DNA of 64,000 bases from FEN-1219 sp963810755 (GTDB taxonomy: Bacteria > Pseudomonadota > Gammaproteobacteria > Steroidobacterales > Rariloculaceae). The stretch's first letter is position 1. Every line of letters begins with the position of its first letter. The stretch is taken from positions 372,001 to 436,000 of the forward strand of contig CAWEOP010000006.1 of the NCBI GenBank assembly GCA_963810755.1, written 5' to 3'. A model generated the notes under the pieces. The model was not told the DNA's origin. It ran no database searches and worked only from the letters and a program-made list of their open reading frames with translations. Shown one piece after another: positions 9,711 through 17,586 of the stretch. A program made the position numbers and the translations under genes.

Positions 9711-10730
9711 TCAAAAGATCGCGAGCGTGCGCTCGACGACCCAAAATGCCGCGACCGAGCCGATACCGTACGCCGCCGCGCGCGGCCACCAGTCCGGTGC
9801 CCGCATGGCGGCGCTGCGAATGAGCCAGCCGATCGTGAACACCGCCGCGATGAACGTGAGCTGGCCAATCTCGACGCCGACGTTGAAGAACAAGAGCGCG
9901 AGCGGCACCGCCTGCGCGGGCATGCCGACTTCGCTCAGCGCGCCCGCGAATCCGAAGCCGTGCAACAGTCCGAACGAAAACGCGACGATCCAGGGAAAGC
10001 GCGCCGTCAAATCCGCATCGCTCTCGGCTTGCGCGGCATTCGGCGGCGCGAGCTTGCGGCGCGCGAGCTCCGATGCGAGGAACAGGATGCTCAATGCGAT
10101 CACCGCTTCCACCGGCGCCGACGGCACGTGCACGAACCCGAGTGTCGCCGCGCCGAGCGTGATGCTGTGCGCGGCGGTGAACGCCGTCACCGTCGCGATC
10201 AGCCGGCCGACGCCGCGCACGAGCAGGAGCAGCGCAAGCACGAACAGCAGGTGGTCGACGCCGAGCAGGATGTGCTCGACACCGAGCACGGTGTAGGTGC
10301 GGATCACCTCGAGCGAGCTCGGCCGCTCCGGGATCACGACGCTTGGCGAGGCCGGCGTGAGGCGCTCGTTCGACGACGTGCCGTCGAGATAGTCGACGCG
10401 CAGCAGCACGTCCGTTTGCGTTTGCGGCAGCCCATCCATCACGAACACGCGGCCGCCGACGCCCCCGGGGCACGACATCGTCGTATGTTGGAACCGGACG
10501 TCGTCGTTGACGACGTAGGTGCGGACGTCCTCCGTGAGCGAGCAACCGTCCGGCACCTTCGGCTCGAGCGCGGCCGCGAGGCCGCCCGAGATCGACACCT
10601 TCCACTGCACGTCGTAGACGTCCGGCCCGGTCTCGGTGAGGCCGAAAAATGCCGGGCTCAGGCGATGCGCGAGCACGGGCGCCGCGAGCGCCGCGGCTGC
10701 GGCAACGGCGAGCGCACGCGCGAGCCTCAT
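9711..10730 (-). CDS. HupE/UreJ-family membrane protein
   Basis: Signal peptide (MRLARALAVAAAAALAAP), a periplasmic beta-rich region of about 150 residues, then six or so membrane helices carrying the family signatures GVEHILLGVDHLLFVLAL, VTAFTAAHSITLG and FGLLHGFGFAGAL. The conserved membrane histidines suggest metal binding; HupE proteins have been linked to nickel or cobalt uptake, but this large-ectodomain subfamily has no established substrate. The start overlaps the stop of the upstream isomerase gene by ATGA, so the two are translationally coupled. A second, different HupE-like gene lies at 46.5-47.6 kb. Confidence 0.85.
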   Translation of the reverse strand: MRLARALAVAAAAALAAPVLAHRLSPAFFGLTETGPDVYDVQWKVSISGGLAAALEPKVPDGCSLTEDVRTYVVNDDVRFQHTTMSCPGGVGGRVFVMDGLPQTQTDVLLRVDYLDGTSSNERLTPASPSVVIPERPSSLEVIRTYTVLGVEHILLGVDHLLFVLALLLLVRGVGRLIATVTAFTAAHSITLGAATLGFVHVPSAPVEAVIALSILFLASELARRKLAPPNAAQAESDADLTARFPWIVAFSFGLLHGFGFAGALSEVGMPAQAVPLALLFFNVGVEIGQLTFIAAVFTIGWLIRSAAMRAPDWWPRAAAYGIGSVAAFWVVERTLAIF

Positions 10731-11641
10731 TGCGCGGGACCGGACTCGGCCGCAGAGCCGGTGCTCGAGGGCGAGGCTTCGTCGCCGATGGCGGCGCCAG
10801 CGGGGTCCGTCGCCGGGGGCATCTCTACGACGACGTCGTAGCGCGCGCGCATGCGCTCGTACTCCGCTGCGTTGCGCACGCGCCGGTGCTCCGCGGCGAA
10901 CTCCGTCGCGACCTGCTCGCGGATCTCGTCGAACGGCGGTAACCGCCGCTCGGTGCGGGCGCGCAGGCGTACGTCGTGCAGTCCGAAGTCCGACTCGAAC
11001 GGCCCGGTCCAAGCCCCAGGGGGCTGCGTGAACACCGCCTCGGCGAGCTCGTCGCCGAACAGAACGCTCACTTGCTCGCGCGGCGCGCTTTCGTAGCTCT
11101 CGCGTAGCGGCGTGCGATCGCCGACCTCCGCGGGCGCACGACCTGCGTCGAGCTGCGCGAGCGCGGCCTCGGCGTCCGCTCGCACTGCGTCGCCGCGCGA
11201 ACCCGGGCTGAAGAACACCTGATCGAACGTCACGAGCTCCGGAACCTCGAAGCGCGCCGGCAGGTCGTCGTAAAACTTGCGAAGCTCGGCTTCCGAGCTC
11301 GGCGCGGGGTCCGCAAGGTCCTGCGTGAGGTAGCTCATCTTCTCGATGAGCCGGCGCCGCACCTCGTCGTCGTTCGCGTCGAGGCCGAGCGCGAGCGCCT
11401 CGCGGTACAGCACTTCGTCGCGAATCGTGGGCTCGACGAGCGCCGCGACCTCGGCATCGCTGAGCGCGCGGCCTCCCTGCAGCAGACTCGCCGCGTCGCG
11501 TATTTGAGCGACCTGCTCGGCCGTGACGATGATCTTTTCGCGGCCCGTGCGGATTGCCTCGCCGCGCCACGCGGAGATCGCGAACAGCGCGGCGCCAATC
11601 AAGAGAAAGTGGACCAGCGGGTCCTTGAGGAATCTCATCAT
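10727..11641 (-). CDS. Membrane-anchored parvulin peptidyl-prolyl isomerase
   Basis: Periplasmic foldase. A single N-terminal membrane anchor (DPLVHFLLIGAALFAISAW) precedes a SurA/PpiC-type chaperone helical region and a parvulin-like domain near VTFDQVFFSPGSRGDA to FTQPPGAWTGPFES. The C-terminal 30 residues are low-complexity. Two adjacent ATG codons (11641, 11638) could be the start. It overlaps the HupE-like gene by four bases and probably helps fold that protein's large periplasmic domain (inference from coupling). A TATAAT-like box on the minus strand at about 11729-11734 may be its promoter. Confidence 0.82.
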   Translation of the reverse strand: MMRFLKDPLVHFLLIGAALFAISAWRGEAIRTGREKIIVTAEQVAQIRDAASLLQGGRALSDAEVAALVEPTIRDEVLYREALALGLDANDDEVRRRLIEKMSYLTQDLADPAPSSEAELRKFYDDLPARFEVPELVTFDQVFFSPGSRGDAVRADAEAALAQLDAGRAPAEVGDRTPLRESYESAPREQVSVLFGDELAEAVFTQPPGAWTGPFESDFGLHDVRLRARTERRLPPFDEIREQVATEFAAEHRRVRNAAEYERMRARYDVVVEMPPATDPAGAAIGDEASPSSTGSAAESGPAQ

Positions 11642-11733
11642 GGCGGCGGAAGCGACCTCGACGCTGCGCGACTCTGCCCTGCCGAGCGCGGGCCCGCAGC
11701 GATGGGTCACGTCGTTTTAGTGACCGCCATTAT

Positions 11734-11824
11734 AAAGAAGGGCCCCGGCCTCTGGGGGGTGGAATGAGACCGGGACCCTCAAGCCGTTCGGCGCGTTTTT
11801 TTGGGGGGAGCGCGCCGAACGGCC
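11734..11824 (-). ncRNA. Candidate C6-loop small RNA or structured 3' UTR
   Basis: Between the protease and isomerase genes, read on the minus strand, lie two consecutive hairpins. The first has a perfect 13-bp stem (11811-11823 with 11783-11795) and a 15-base loop starting CUCCCCCCA. The second has a stem of 9 bp plus 4 inner pairs (11769-11777 with 11740-11748) with a loop containing CCACCCCCCA, followed by UUCUUUAU, so it is a credible intrinsic terminator. It may simply end the DegP transcript, whose stop is 21 bases upstream. Paired C-rich loops are typical of small RNAs that bind Shine-Dalgarno sequences. No promoter was recognised. Confidence 0.45.
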
Positions 11825-11844
11825 CTACTCAGTAAAGCCGCCTA

Positions 11845-13350
11845 TCATGAAAAGCTCAGGGCGACGAAGCGTTGCGCGTCGCCGCGGCGCACCAGGAGCA
11901 GCGCACGCGACTTGTCCGCCTTCGCCTCGTTCAGCGCGGTGACCGCTGCGGCCACCGTGCCCACGTCCTTCTGATTGACCTTCGTGATCACGTCGCCGGG
12001 TTGCAGCCCCTTGTCGGCCGCCGCACTGTCCGGCTCCACTGCGACCACGAGCGCCCCGGTGACCGCGCTCGGAATTCCGAGCTGCGCCTTGTCCTCGTCC
12101 GTCAAACCGCGCAGCGTGAGGCCGAGCGCGTCGGTGCCGTCGCCGTCGGGGGTGCCGGAGGCCGCCGCGACTTGATCGCCCTTCGCCGCCTCGCCGAGCT
12201 TTACCTTGAGCTCACGGCTCTTGCCGTCGCGCCACACCGTGATGTTCGCCGACTGGCTCGGGTTCGCATCGGCTACGACTCGGCTCAACGTACGCGCTGC
12301 GTCGATCTCGTGATTGTTGAACTTCGTGATCACGTCGCCCGCGAGCACACCGCCATGCTGCGCCGGACCGTCGGCGACCACATCTGCAACGAGAGCGCCC
12401 TTCTGGTGCTCGAGGCCGAGCGACGCAGCGAGCTCTTCGTCGAGATCTTGGATCTGTACGCCGAGCCAACCGCGTTCGACGCTGCCGTTCTCACGCAGCT
12501 GCGCGATCACGCTCTTCGCCTGGTTCGCGGGTATCGCAAAGCCTATGCCGATGTTGCCGCCGTTCGGCGAGAAGATCGCCGTATTCACGCCGACCACTTC
12601 GCCCGCGACGTTGAACACCGGGCCGCCCGAGTTGCCGAAATTGATCGGCGCGTCGATCTGCAGGTAGTCGTCGTACGGGCCCGACTGAATGTCGCGACCG
12701 CGTGCGGAGATGATGCCCGCCGTCGCCGTGCCGCCGAGACCGAACGGATTGCCGATCGCGAGCACCCAGTCGCCGACGCGCGACGCGTCGGAGTTGCCGA
12801 ATGCCACGTGCGGGAGCCCGGTCGCGCTCACCTTGATCACCGCGAGGTCCGTCTTTGGGTCGTGACCCACGAGAGTCGCGTCGAGCTTGCGGCCGTCATG
12901 CGTCGTCACGACGATCTTGGTTGCGTGATCCACGACGTGATTGTTGGTGACGATGTAGCCGCTCGCGTCGACGATGAAGCCCGAGCCCTGGCCCTCGACC
13001 TTGCGCTGGGGCATCTGCTGCTGCGGCGCGTCGAAGAAGCGGCCGAAGAATTCCTCGAGCTGCTCTTGCTGATCGCTTCGACCGCGGCCTTGCGGCGCAC
13101 CGAAACGCTGTAAGCCAAGCGTCGGCTGCGCTTCGGCCACTTGAGTGACCATGATGTTCACGACGGCGGGGCTCACGGCCTCGACCACGTCCGCGAACGA
13201 ACCCGTGCTCGCGACGGCCGCGGGAGGCGGAGCCGAGTGAGCAGCGGGCGCAAAATCGACGAATGCCACGGTAGCCACGAGAGCGGCTCCGGCGACGGCT
13301 CCTGCGAGCCATCCGGAGCGCGCTGAGCGTGGTGCCCAGTTGATTGTCAT
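11845..13350 (-). CDS. degP: DegP/Do-family periplasmic serine protease
   Basis: Envelope quality-control protease and chaperone. An N-terminal signal/anchor is followed by a trypsin-like domain with catalytic His138 (NNHVVDH), Asp168 (DLAVIKV) and Ser241 (GNSGGPV), a Gln-rich LA loop (residues 92-115), and two PDZ domains (roughly 280-370 and 410-500). It has 501 residues, usual for the family; a specific DegP/DegQ/MucD assignment is not possible from sequence. It is divergent from the DUF6491 gene and two-component system, which suggests shared envelope-stress control. Confidence 0.93.
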   Translation of the reverse strand: MTINWAPRSARSGWLAGAVAGAALVATVAFVDFAPAAHSAPPPAAVASTGSFADVVEAVSPAVVNIMVTQVAEAQPTLGLQRFGAPQGRGRSDQQEQLEEFFGRFFDAPQQQMPQRKVEGQGSGFIVDASGYIVTNNHVVDHATKIVVTTHDGRKLDATLVGHDPKTDLAVIKVSATGLPHVAFGNSDASRVGDWVLAIGNPFGLGGTATAGIISARGRDIQSGPYDDYLQIDAPINFGNSGGPVFNVAGEVVGVNTAIFSPNGGNIGIGFAIPANQAKSVIAQLRENGSVERGWLGVQIQDLDEELAASLGLEHQKGALVADVVADGPAQHGGVLAGDVITKFNNHEIDAARTLSRVVADANPSQSANITVWRDGKSRELKVKLGEAAKGDQVAAASGTPDGDGTDALGLTLRGLTDEDKAQLGIPSAVTGALVVAVEPDSAAADKGLQPGDVITKVNQKDVGTVAAAVTALNEAKADKSRALLLVRRGDAQRFVALSFS

Positions 13351-13566
13351 CGCGTATCTCCTCTGGAGCGTTGTTGATCGATGGTGCAGAAGCTACGCCG
13401 CTGGCCCTTACCGATGACTCACGAGTTCCCTACGGATTTGTAATGCGGCGCCCCGCTTCTGTGATTGTGGAGCTCGCCTCTTGTTAATGCTGGGTTCAGC
13501 TCAACGCCACTAGCCTAGATCTACGCTGAACGCCACGTGAGAGGTTCAGCGAATCAGGAGACGACG
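13351..13566. promoter_or_regulatory. Divergent control region, repeated GCTSAACGCCAC
   Basis: The 216 bases between the protease and the DUF6491/two-component genes contain a 12-base direct repeat with one mismatch, GCTCAACGCCAC (13499-13510) and GCTGAACGCCAC (13525-13536), 26 bases apart. Three GTTCAGC/GCTGAAC elements lie at 13494-13500, 13525-13531 and 13544-13550. OmpR-class regulators usually bind direct repeats about 11 or 22 bases apart, so this could be the binding site of the regulator encoded at 14.1 kb. No clear -35/-10 pair was found. Confidence 0.4.
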
Positions 13567-13998
13567 ATGAGACATTCGATCAAGAAACTGGTTGGATTGG
13601 CAGCTGCTGCGAGTCTGGCGCTCGGCACACTGGGGTCGATCTCGACCGCGAATGCGCGTTCCGCGAACGCCTCCGGCGACGGTCGCGCCGCCGAAGCCGA
13701 TCCCGGGCCCGCGTACGAAGCGGTCGACAGCATCCCCATGTTGACGCGCCCGTGGAGCTGGCACGCAGTCGACGACGACACGGTGATCGTCTGGACGAAT
13801 CCTTTCCAGCCGTATCTCGTGGAGCTTTCGTTCCCGAGCTACGACTTGAAGTGGGTCGAGCACATCGGCCTCACCTCGGTCGGCAGCCGGGTCTACGCGA
13901 AGTTCGACTCGGTGCAAGTCCGCGGCTTCCGGTACCCTATCGCGAGCATCTTCAAGATGTCGCGGGAAGAAGCCCGGAACTTGGAGCGGGGCTCGTGA
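13567..13998 (+). CDS. Secreted DUF6491-like protein
   Basis: A small exported protein of 143 residues with no known function. The ATG at 13567 is chosen because AGGAG lies six bases upstream; an earlier in-frame start has none. A signal peptide (LAAAASLALGTLGSISTANA) precedes a compact domain with the pattern W..VDDDTVIVW, YLVEL, LKWVEHIGL and KFDSVQVRGF, which I recognise as the DUF6491 type. The usual cysteine pair of the family is absent. It is the first gene before a response regulator and sensor kinase, so it may be a periplasmic accessory of that system. Confidence 0.65.
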   Translation: MRHSIKKLVGLAAAASLALGTLGSISTANARSANASGDGRAAEADPGPAYEAVDSIPMLTRPWSWHAVDDDTVIVWTNPFQPYLVELSFPSYDLKWVEHIGLTSVGSRVYAKFDSVQVRGFRYPIASIFKMSREEARNLERGS

Positions 13999-14004
13999 CT
14001 CTGA

Positions 14005-14053
14005 CTCCGGGTCGCGGCTCGCGGGCCGCGACTCGGAGCGGCTCTCGAGCCGC
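14005..14053 (+). repeat. Two tandem stem-loops before the regulator gene
   Basis: Between the DUF6491 stop and the response regulator start lie two adjacent hairpins: 14005-14018 paired with 14025-14038 (one interior mismatch), and 14038-14043 with 14048-14053 (loop CTCG). Neither is followed by a T tract, so they are not classic terminators. They may lower or stabilise expression of the downstream genes relative to the first gene. Confidence 0.45.
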
Positions 14054-14080
14054 CTACGCAACAAGGGAAGTGATTCACTC

Positions 14081-14758
14081 GTGCGAATTTTGGTCATCGA
14101 GGACGACAAGGACGTCGCCTCTTTCATCCGCAACGGACTCGTGCAGGCGGGCTGCAACGTCGATCATGCCGACAACGGCAAGGACGGCCTGTTCCTCGCA
14201 ACCACCGAGACCTACGACGCGCTCGTCGTCGACCGCATGCTGCCCGGCGTCGACGGGCTCACACTGATCCGCACACTGCGCGCGTCGGAGAACTCCACAC
14301 CCGTTCTGATCTTGAGCGCCCTCGGCGAGGTCGACGATCGCGTCAAAGGCCTGAAGGCCGGCGGGGACGATTACCTCGTGAAGCCGTTCGCGTTCAGCGA
14401 GCTGCTCGCCCGGCTCGAGGCGCTCGAGCGGCGCGCGAAGAGCGGCACGGAGGCCGCGTCCACCGTGCTGCGCGCCGCGGATCTCGAGATGGATCTCTTG
14501 CGGCGCGAAGTGCGGCGCAACGGCGAGCCAATCGATCTGCAGCCGCGCGAATTCCAGCTGCTCGAGTTTCTGCTGCGTCACGCGGGCCAGGTCGTCACGC
14601 GCACGATGCTGCTCGAGGGCGTGTGGGACTACCACTTCGATCCGCAGACGAACGTCATCGACGTGCACATCAGCCGCCTGCGCTCGAAGATCGACCGCGG
14701 CTTCGACCGGCCTTTGCTCCATACGGTGCGCGGTGTAGGGTACCGGCTAGACGGCTGA
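14081..14758 (+). CDS. OmpR-family response regulator
   Basis: DNA-binding regulator phosphorylated by the kinase encoded next to it. Start is GTG at 14081. The receiver domain (1-115) has the acidic pocket Glu7-Asp8-Asp9, phospho-acceptor Asp51, switch Ser79 and Lys101. The winged-helix output domain (about 130-224) contains LQPREFQLLEFLLRHAGQVV and ends with HTVRGVGYRLDG. Gene order protease / DUF6491 / regulator / kinase points to envelope-stress sensing (inference). Confidence 0.95.
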   Translation: MRILVIEDDKDVASFIRNGLVQAGCNVDHADNGKDGLFLATTETYDALVVDRMLPGVDGLTLIRTLRASENSTPVLILSALGEVDDRVKGLKAGGDDYLVKPFAFSELLARLEALERRAKSGTEAASTVLRAADLEMDLLRREVRRNGEPIDLQPREFQLLEFLLRHAGQVVTRTMLLEGVWDYHFDPQTNVIDVHISRLRSKIDRGFDRPLLHTVRGVGYRLDG

Positions 14759-14777
14759 GGGCCCGGGCGCCTACTTG

Positions 14778-16193
14778 ATGCGACTGCCGACACTCCTGCG
14801 GACCAGCGTGCTCCAGCTCACGCTGGTGTACATGGCGCTGTTCGGCGTATCCGTCGTCGCACTGTTCGGATTCATCTATTGGTCGACTCTCGGCTATCTC
14901 GAGCGCCAGACGAACGAGACGATTCAAGTCGAGATCGACGGGCTGTTCGAGCAATACGAGCGCCGCAATCTACAGGGCCTCGCGGACATCATCGCGGAGC
15001 GCGTGCGGCGCGACGACGAGAGCCGGTCCGTGTATCTGCTCGCGGACACGTTCGGCCGCCCGCTCGCGGGCAACGTAGGCTACTGGCCGCGCGAGCTGAC
15101 CGGCCTGACGGATCAGTGGATCGACTTCGTGAAGCCCGAGGCGAACGGCACCGAGACACCGGTGCGCGCCGCGCTCGTGCGCATTGGACCCGGGCTCAAT
15201 TTGCTCGTGGGCCGCGACATCCGCGAGCTCGTGCGGATCCGGCAAGTCTTCAAACGCGCGTCCATCTACGGCCTCACACTCACGATGGGTTTGGCGCTCC
15301 TCGGCGGCGTGCTGATGGCCCTGAGCGCGCGGCGGCGGCTTTCGGAGCTCAACCGGACCACCCGCAGGATCATCGCCGGAGATCTGAGCCAGCGGGCACC
15401 GATCAAAGGCACGCGCGACGAGCACGACGAGCTCGCCGCGAACATCAACGCGATGCTGGACCAGATCGAGAGCCTGCTAGCGGGCATGAGGCACGTCGGC
15501 GACAGCGTGGCGCACGACCTGCGCGGCCCGCTCACGCGGCTGCGCAATCGTCTCGAGACCGTCGCGACCGCCGCGCATCCGCGCCGTGAGGACATCGCGG
15601 AGTGCGTGGAGCAGGTCGAGCACGTGCTCGACACGTTCAACGCACTTCTGCGCATCGCGCGCGTCGAATCGGGCGCGCATCGCAGCGCGTTCGCCGGCGT
15701 GGATCTCGAGCGCATCGTGCGCGACGTCTGCGAGCTCTATCAGGCCGCTGCGGACGATCGACGGATCGCACTCGTCTGCGACGTGCGCGCCGCGGTGGAG
15801 GTGTTCGGCGACCGCGAGCTGCTCGCGCAGGCGCTCACGAACCTGCTCGACAACGCCGTGAAGTACACGCCGCCCGGCGGCAAAGTCACAGTAACGCTCG
15901 AGCGCACCGACGATACGGCCCGGATCCACGTCGCGGATTCCGGACCCGGCGTGCCGGACGCGGATCGCGAGCGCGTGCTGCAGCGGTTCACGCGTCTCGA
16001 TCAGGCGCGCTCGCAGCCCGGCAACGGCTTGGGGCTCGCGCTCGTGAAGGCCGTGACCATGCAACACCACGGCCGCCTCGCGCTCGGCGACAACGCGCCC
16101 GGACTGATCGTCACGATCGAGATCCCGGCACTCGTGCACGCGCGTGCGCCGGAAAGGGCGCTGCCGGCCGCGGTGCCCCGCATCGCGGGCTGA
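14778..16193 (+). CDS. HAMP-containing sensor histidine kinase
   Basis: Membrane sensor paired with the preceding regulator. Two membrane segments (about 9-33 and 163-186) enclose a periplasmic domain of about 130 residues. A HAMP domain is followed by a HisKA dimerisation domain with phospho-acceptor His246 in VAHDLRGPLTRLRN and an HATPase domain with N box (NLLDNAVKYT), G1 (DSGPGVPD) and G2 (GNGLGLALVKA). ATG at 14778 is preferred over the adjacent TTG. Its signal is unknown. Confidence 0.93.
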   Translation: MRLPTLLRTSVLQLTLVYMALFGVSVVALFGFIYWSTLGYLERQTNETIQVEIDGLFEQYERRNLQGLADIIAERVRRDDESRSVYLLADTFGRPLAGNVGYWPRELTGLTDQWIDFVKPEANGTETPVRAALVRIGPGLNLLVGRDIRELVRIRQVFKRASIYGLTLTMGLALLGGVLMALSARRRLSELNRTTRRIIAGDLSQRAPIKGTRDEHDELAANINAMLDQIESLLAGMRHVGDSVAHDLRGPLTRLRNRLETVATAAHPRREDIAECVEQVEHVLDTFNALLRIARVESGAHRSAFAGVDLERIVRDVCELYQAAADDRRIALVCDVRAAVEVFGDRELLAQALTNLLDNAVKYTPPGGKVTVTLERTDDTARIHVADSGPGVPDADRERVLQRFTRLDQARSQPGNGLGLALVKAVTMQHHGRLALGDNAPGLIVTIEIPALVHARAPERALPAAVPRIAG

Positions 16194-16256
16194 CTCCGCC
16201 GCGCATATCGCGGCCTCGTCCGCGCGTCGCGACGACGCACGCCTGAAGAGCTTCTA

Positions 16257-16366
16257 GTTAAAAGACCCGGCCTCGAGAGAGGCCGGGCCGAGCAACGTTG
16301 CAGAGGCAATGTGTTGAAGCAGCCGCTGGGGGGAGTAGCGAAAACTGCTGTGCCTTTGCAACGTTC
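16257..16366 (-). ncRNA. Candidate C6-loop small RNA with own terminator
   Basis: On the minus strand between the kinase and LysR genes, a long stem pairs 16365-16351 with 16308-16294 (15 bp, one mismatch). It encloses a nested stem (AGCAG/CUGCU and CGCU/AGCG) that presents the loop ACUCCCCCC. One base after the long stem comes a terminator hairpin (16287-16279 with 16274-16266, 9 bp, loop UCUC) followed by UCUUUU. About 110 nucleotides, it looks like a complete small RNA fold and shares the nonamer CUCCCCCCA with the element at 11.7-11.8 kb. It could instead be a 3' UTR of the LysR gene, whose stop is about 107 bases upstream. Confidence 0.5.
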
Positions 16367-16472
16367 ATCACCAAACGGGGCACGCTTCCTGCGTCGTGAG
16401 CCATCCTTGGCTCTCGTCCTATCCTTGCTGACAAACTATCTTCCCGGAACGCGCACAACAAACGATATGTTC

Positions 16473-17387
16473 TTAGGCAACGGCTGACATCTGTTCATCC
16501 TGATCTTGCGCGAACGTCGCGATCACCCAATCGCGCAGCGCACACACGTCGGGATTCTTCTCGGCCTCCGCGCGATAAACGAAGTAGTAGCGATCCGTCG
16601 TCTCGAGCTCGCCGATGCACGGCCGCACCAGAGCGCCGGAGTTGAACCAGGTGCCCGAAAGCGGAATCGGAACCAGCGCGACGCCGAGACCCCGCTCAGC
16701 GGCGCGCGCGACGGCGAACATGCTGTCGAGATGAATCACTTTCGGCGCGCGATCGAGCCCGATCGACATGCTCGCGAACCAATCCTGCCACGCGTGCGGC
16801 CGGCCCTTGTGCACGATCAGCGTCGTGCCGAGCAACGCGCGCGGATCGTTGAGCTTCAGGTCGCGTACGAGCTGCGGCGAGCACGCCGGCGCGAGTCGCA
16901 GCGGGAATAGCGGATGCGCGATCGTGCTGGTTTCGGTTGGCCTACTCTGCAGCAGCAGTATCGAGGCGTCGCTGGCCGACTGATGCAGAGCACCCGCTTC
17001 GGTCGTCTCGACACGAATGTCGATCGCGCGATTCTGATCGGCAAACGCACTCAAACGCGGAATGAACATCTCGCTCGCGAAAAACGGCAGCAATGAAATG
17101 CGCAGCACGCGGCGCTGCCCGTTGCGCTGCATGAACCGCGCAGTCACGTTGTCGAGCTCCGACAGCAGCGGCGCGACTTGCGCGAACAAGGTGGAGCCGA
17201 GCTCCGTGAGCGCGATCTCGCGCGTGCGGCGCTCGAACAGCCGCGCCTGCAGCTGTTGCTCGAGGCCCTTGATCTGATGACTTACCGCAGACGGCGTGAC
17301 ACACAGCTCCGCAGCCGCGGCTTTGAAGCTGAGGCAACGTGCAGCAACACAAAACGTTCGCAGCCCTCTTACCGAGTTCTGGCGCAT
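16473..17387 (-). CDS. LysR-family transcriptional regulator (GcvA-like)
   Basis: Cytoplasmic regulator of 304 residues. The ATG at 17387 begins MRQNSVRGLRTFCVAARCLS, the typical start of the N-terminal winged helix, followed by FKAAAAELCVTPSAVSHQIK (recognition helix) and a dimerisation linker. The rest is a periplasmic-binding-like co-inducer domain ending near residue 295. The HTH closely resembles the GcvA group. No divergent neighbour exists to suggest its target: the gene upstream is on the same strand. Confidence 0.9.
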   Translation of the reverse strand: MRQNSVRGLRTFCVAARCLSFKAAAAELCVTPSAVSHQIKGLEQQLQARLFERRTREIALTELGSTLFAQVAPLLSELDNVTARFMQRNGQRRVLRISLLPFFASEMFIPRLSAFADQNRAIDIRVETTEAGALHQSASDASILLLQSRPTETSTIAHPLFPLRLAPACSPQLVRDLKLNDPRALLGTTLIVHKGRPHAWQDWFASMSIGLDRAPKVIHLDSMFAVARAAERGLGVALVPIPLSGTWFNSGALVRPCIGELETTDRYYFVYRAEAEKNPDVCALRDWVIATFAQDQDEQMSAVA

Positions 17388-17586
17388 TTCGCGAATCCCT
17401 CGTTGAATGGCCCGGGGACCGATGGCGGCGTTTTGCAGGAACCATGCCACTCGTTCGAAATCGGCCGCGAACGCCGTGGCGCCTGGGTTTCGCGTCATTC
17501 GTGGACGGAAGACGGGGCCCGGTATTGCACTGCGAACGCGCAACGGCCGCGCGGCCTGCACCACGCTGGGACCCGAGCGGCCCCGC

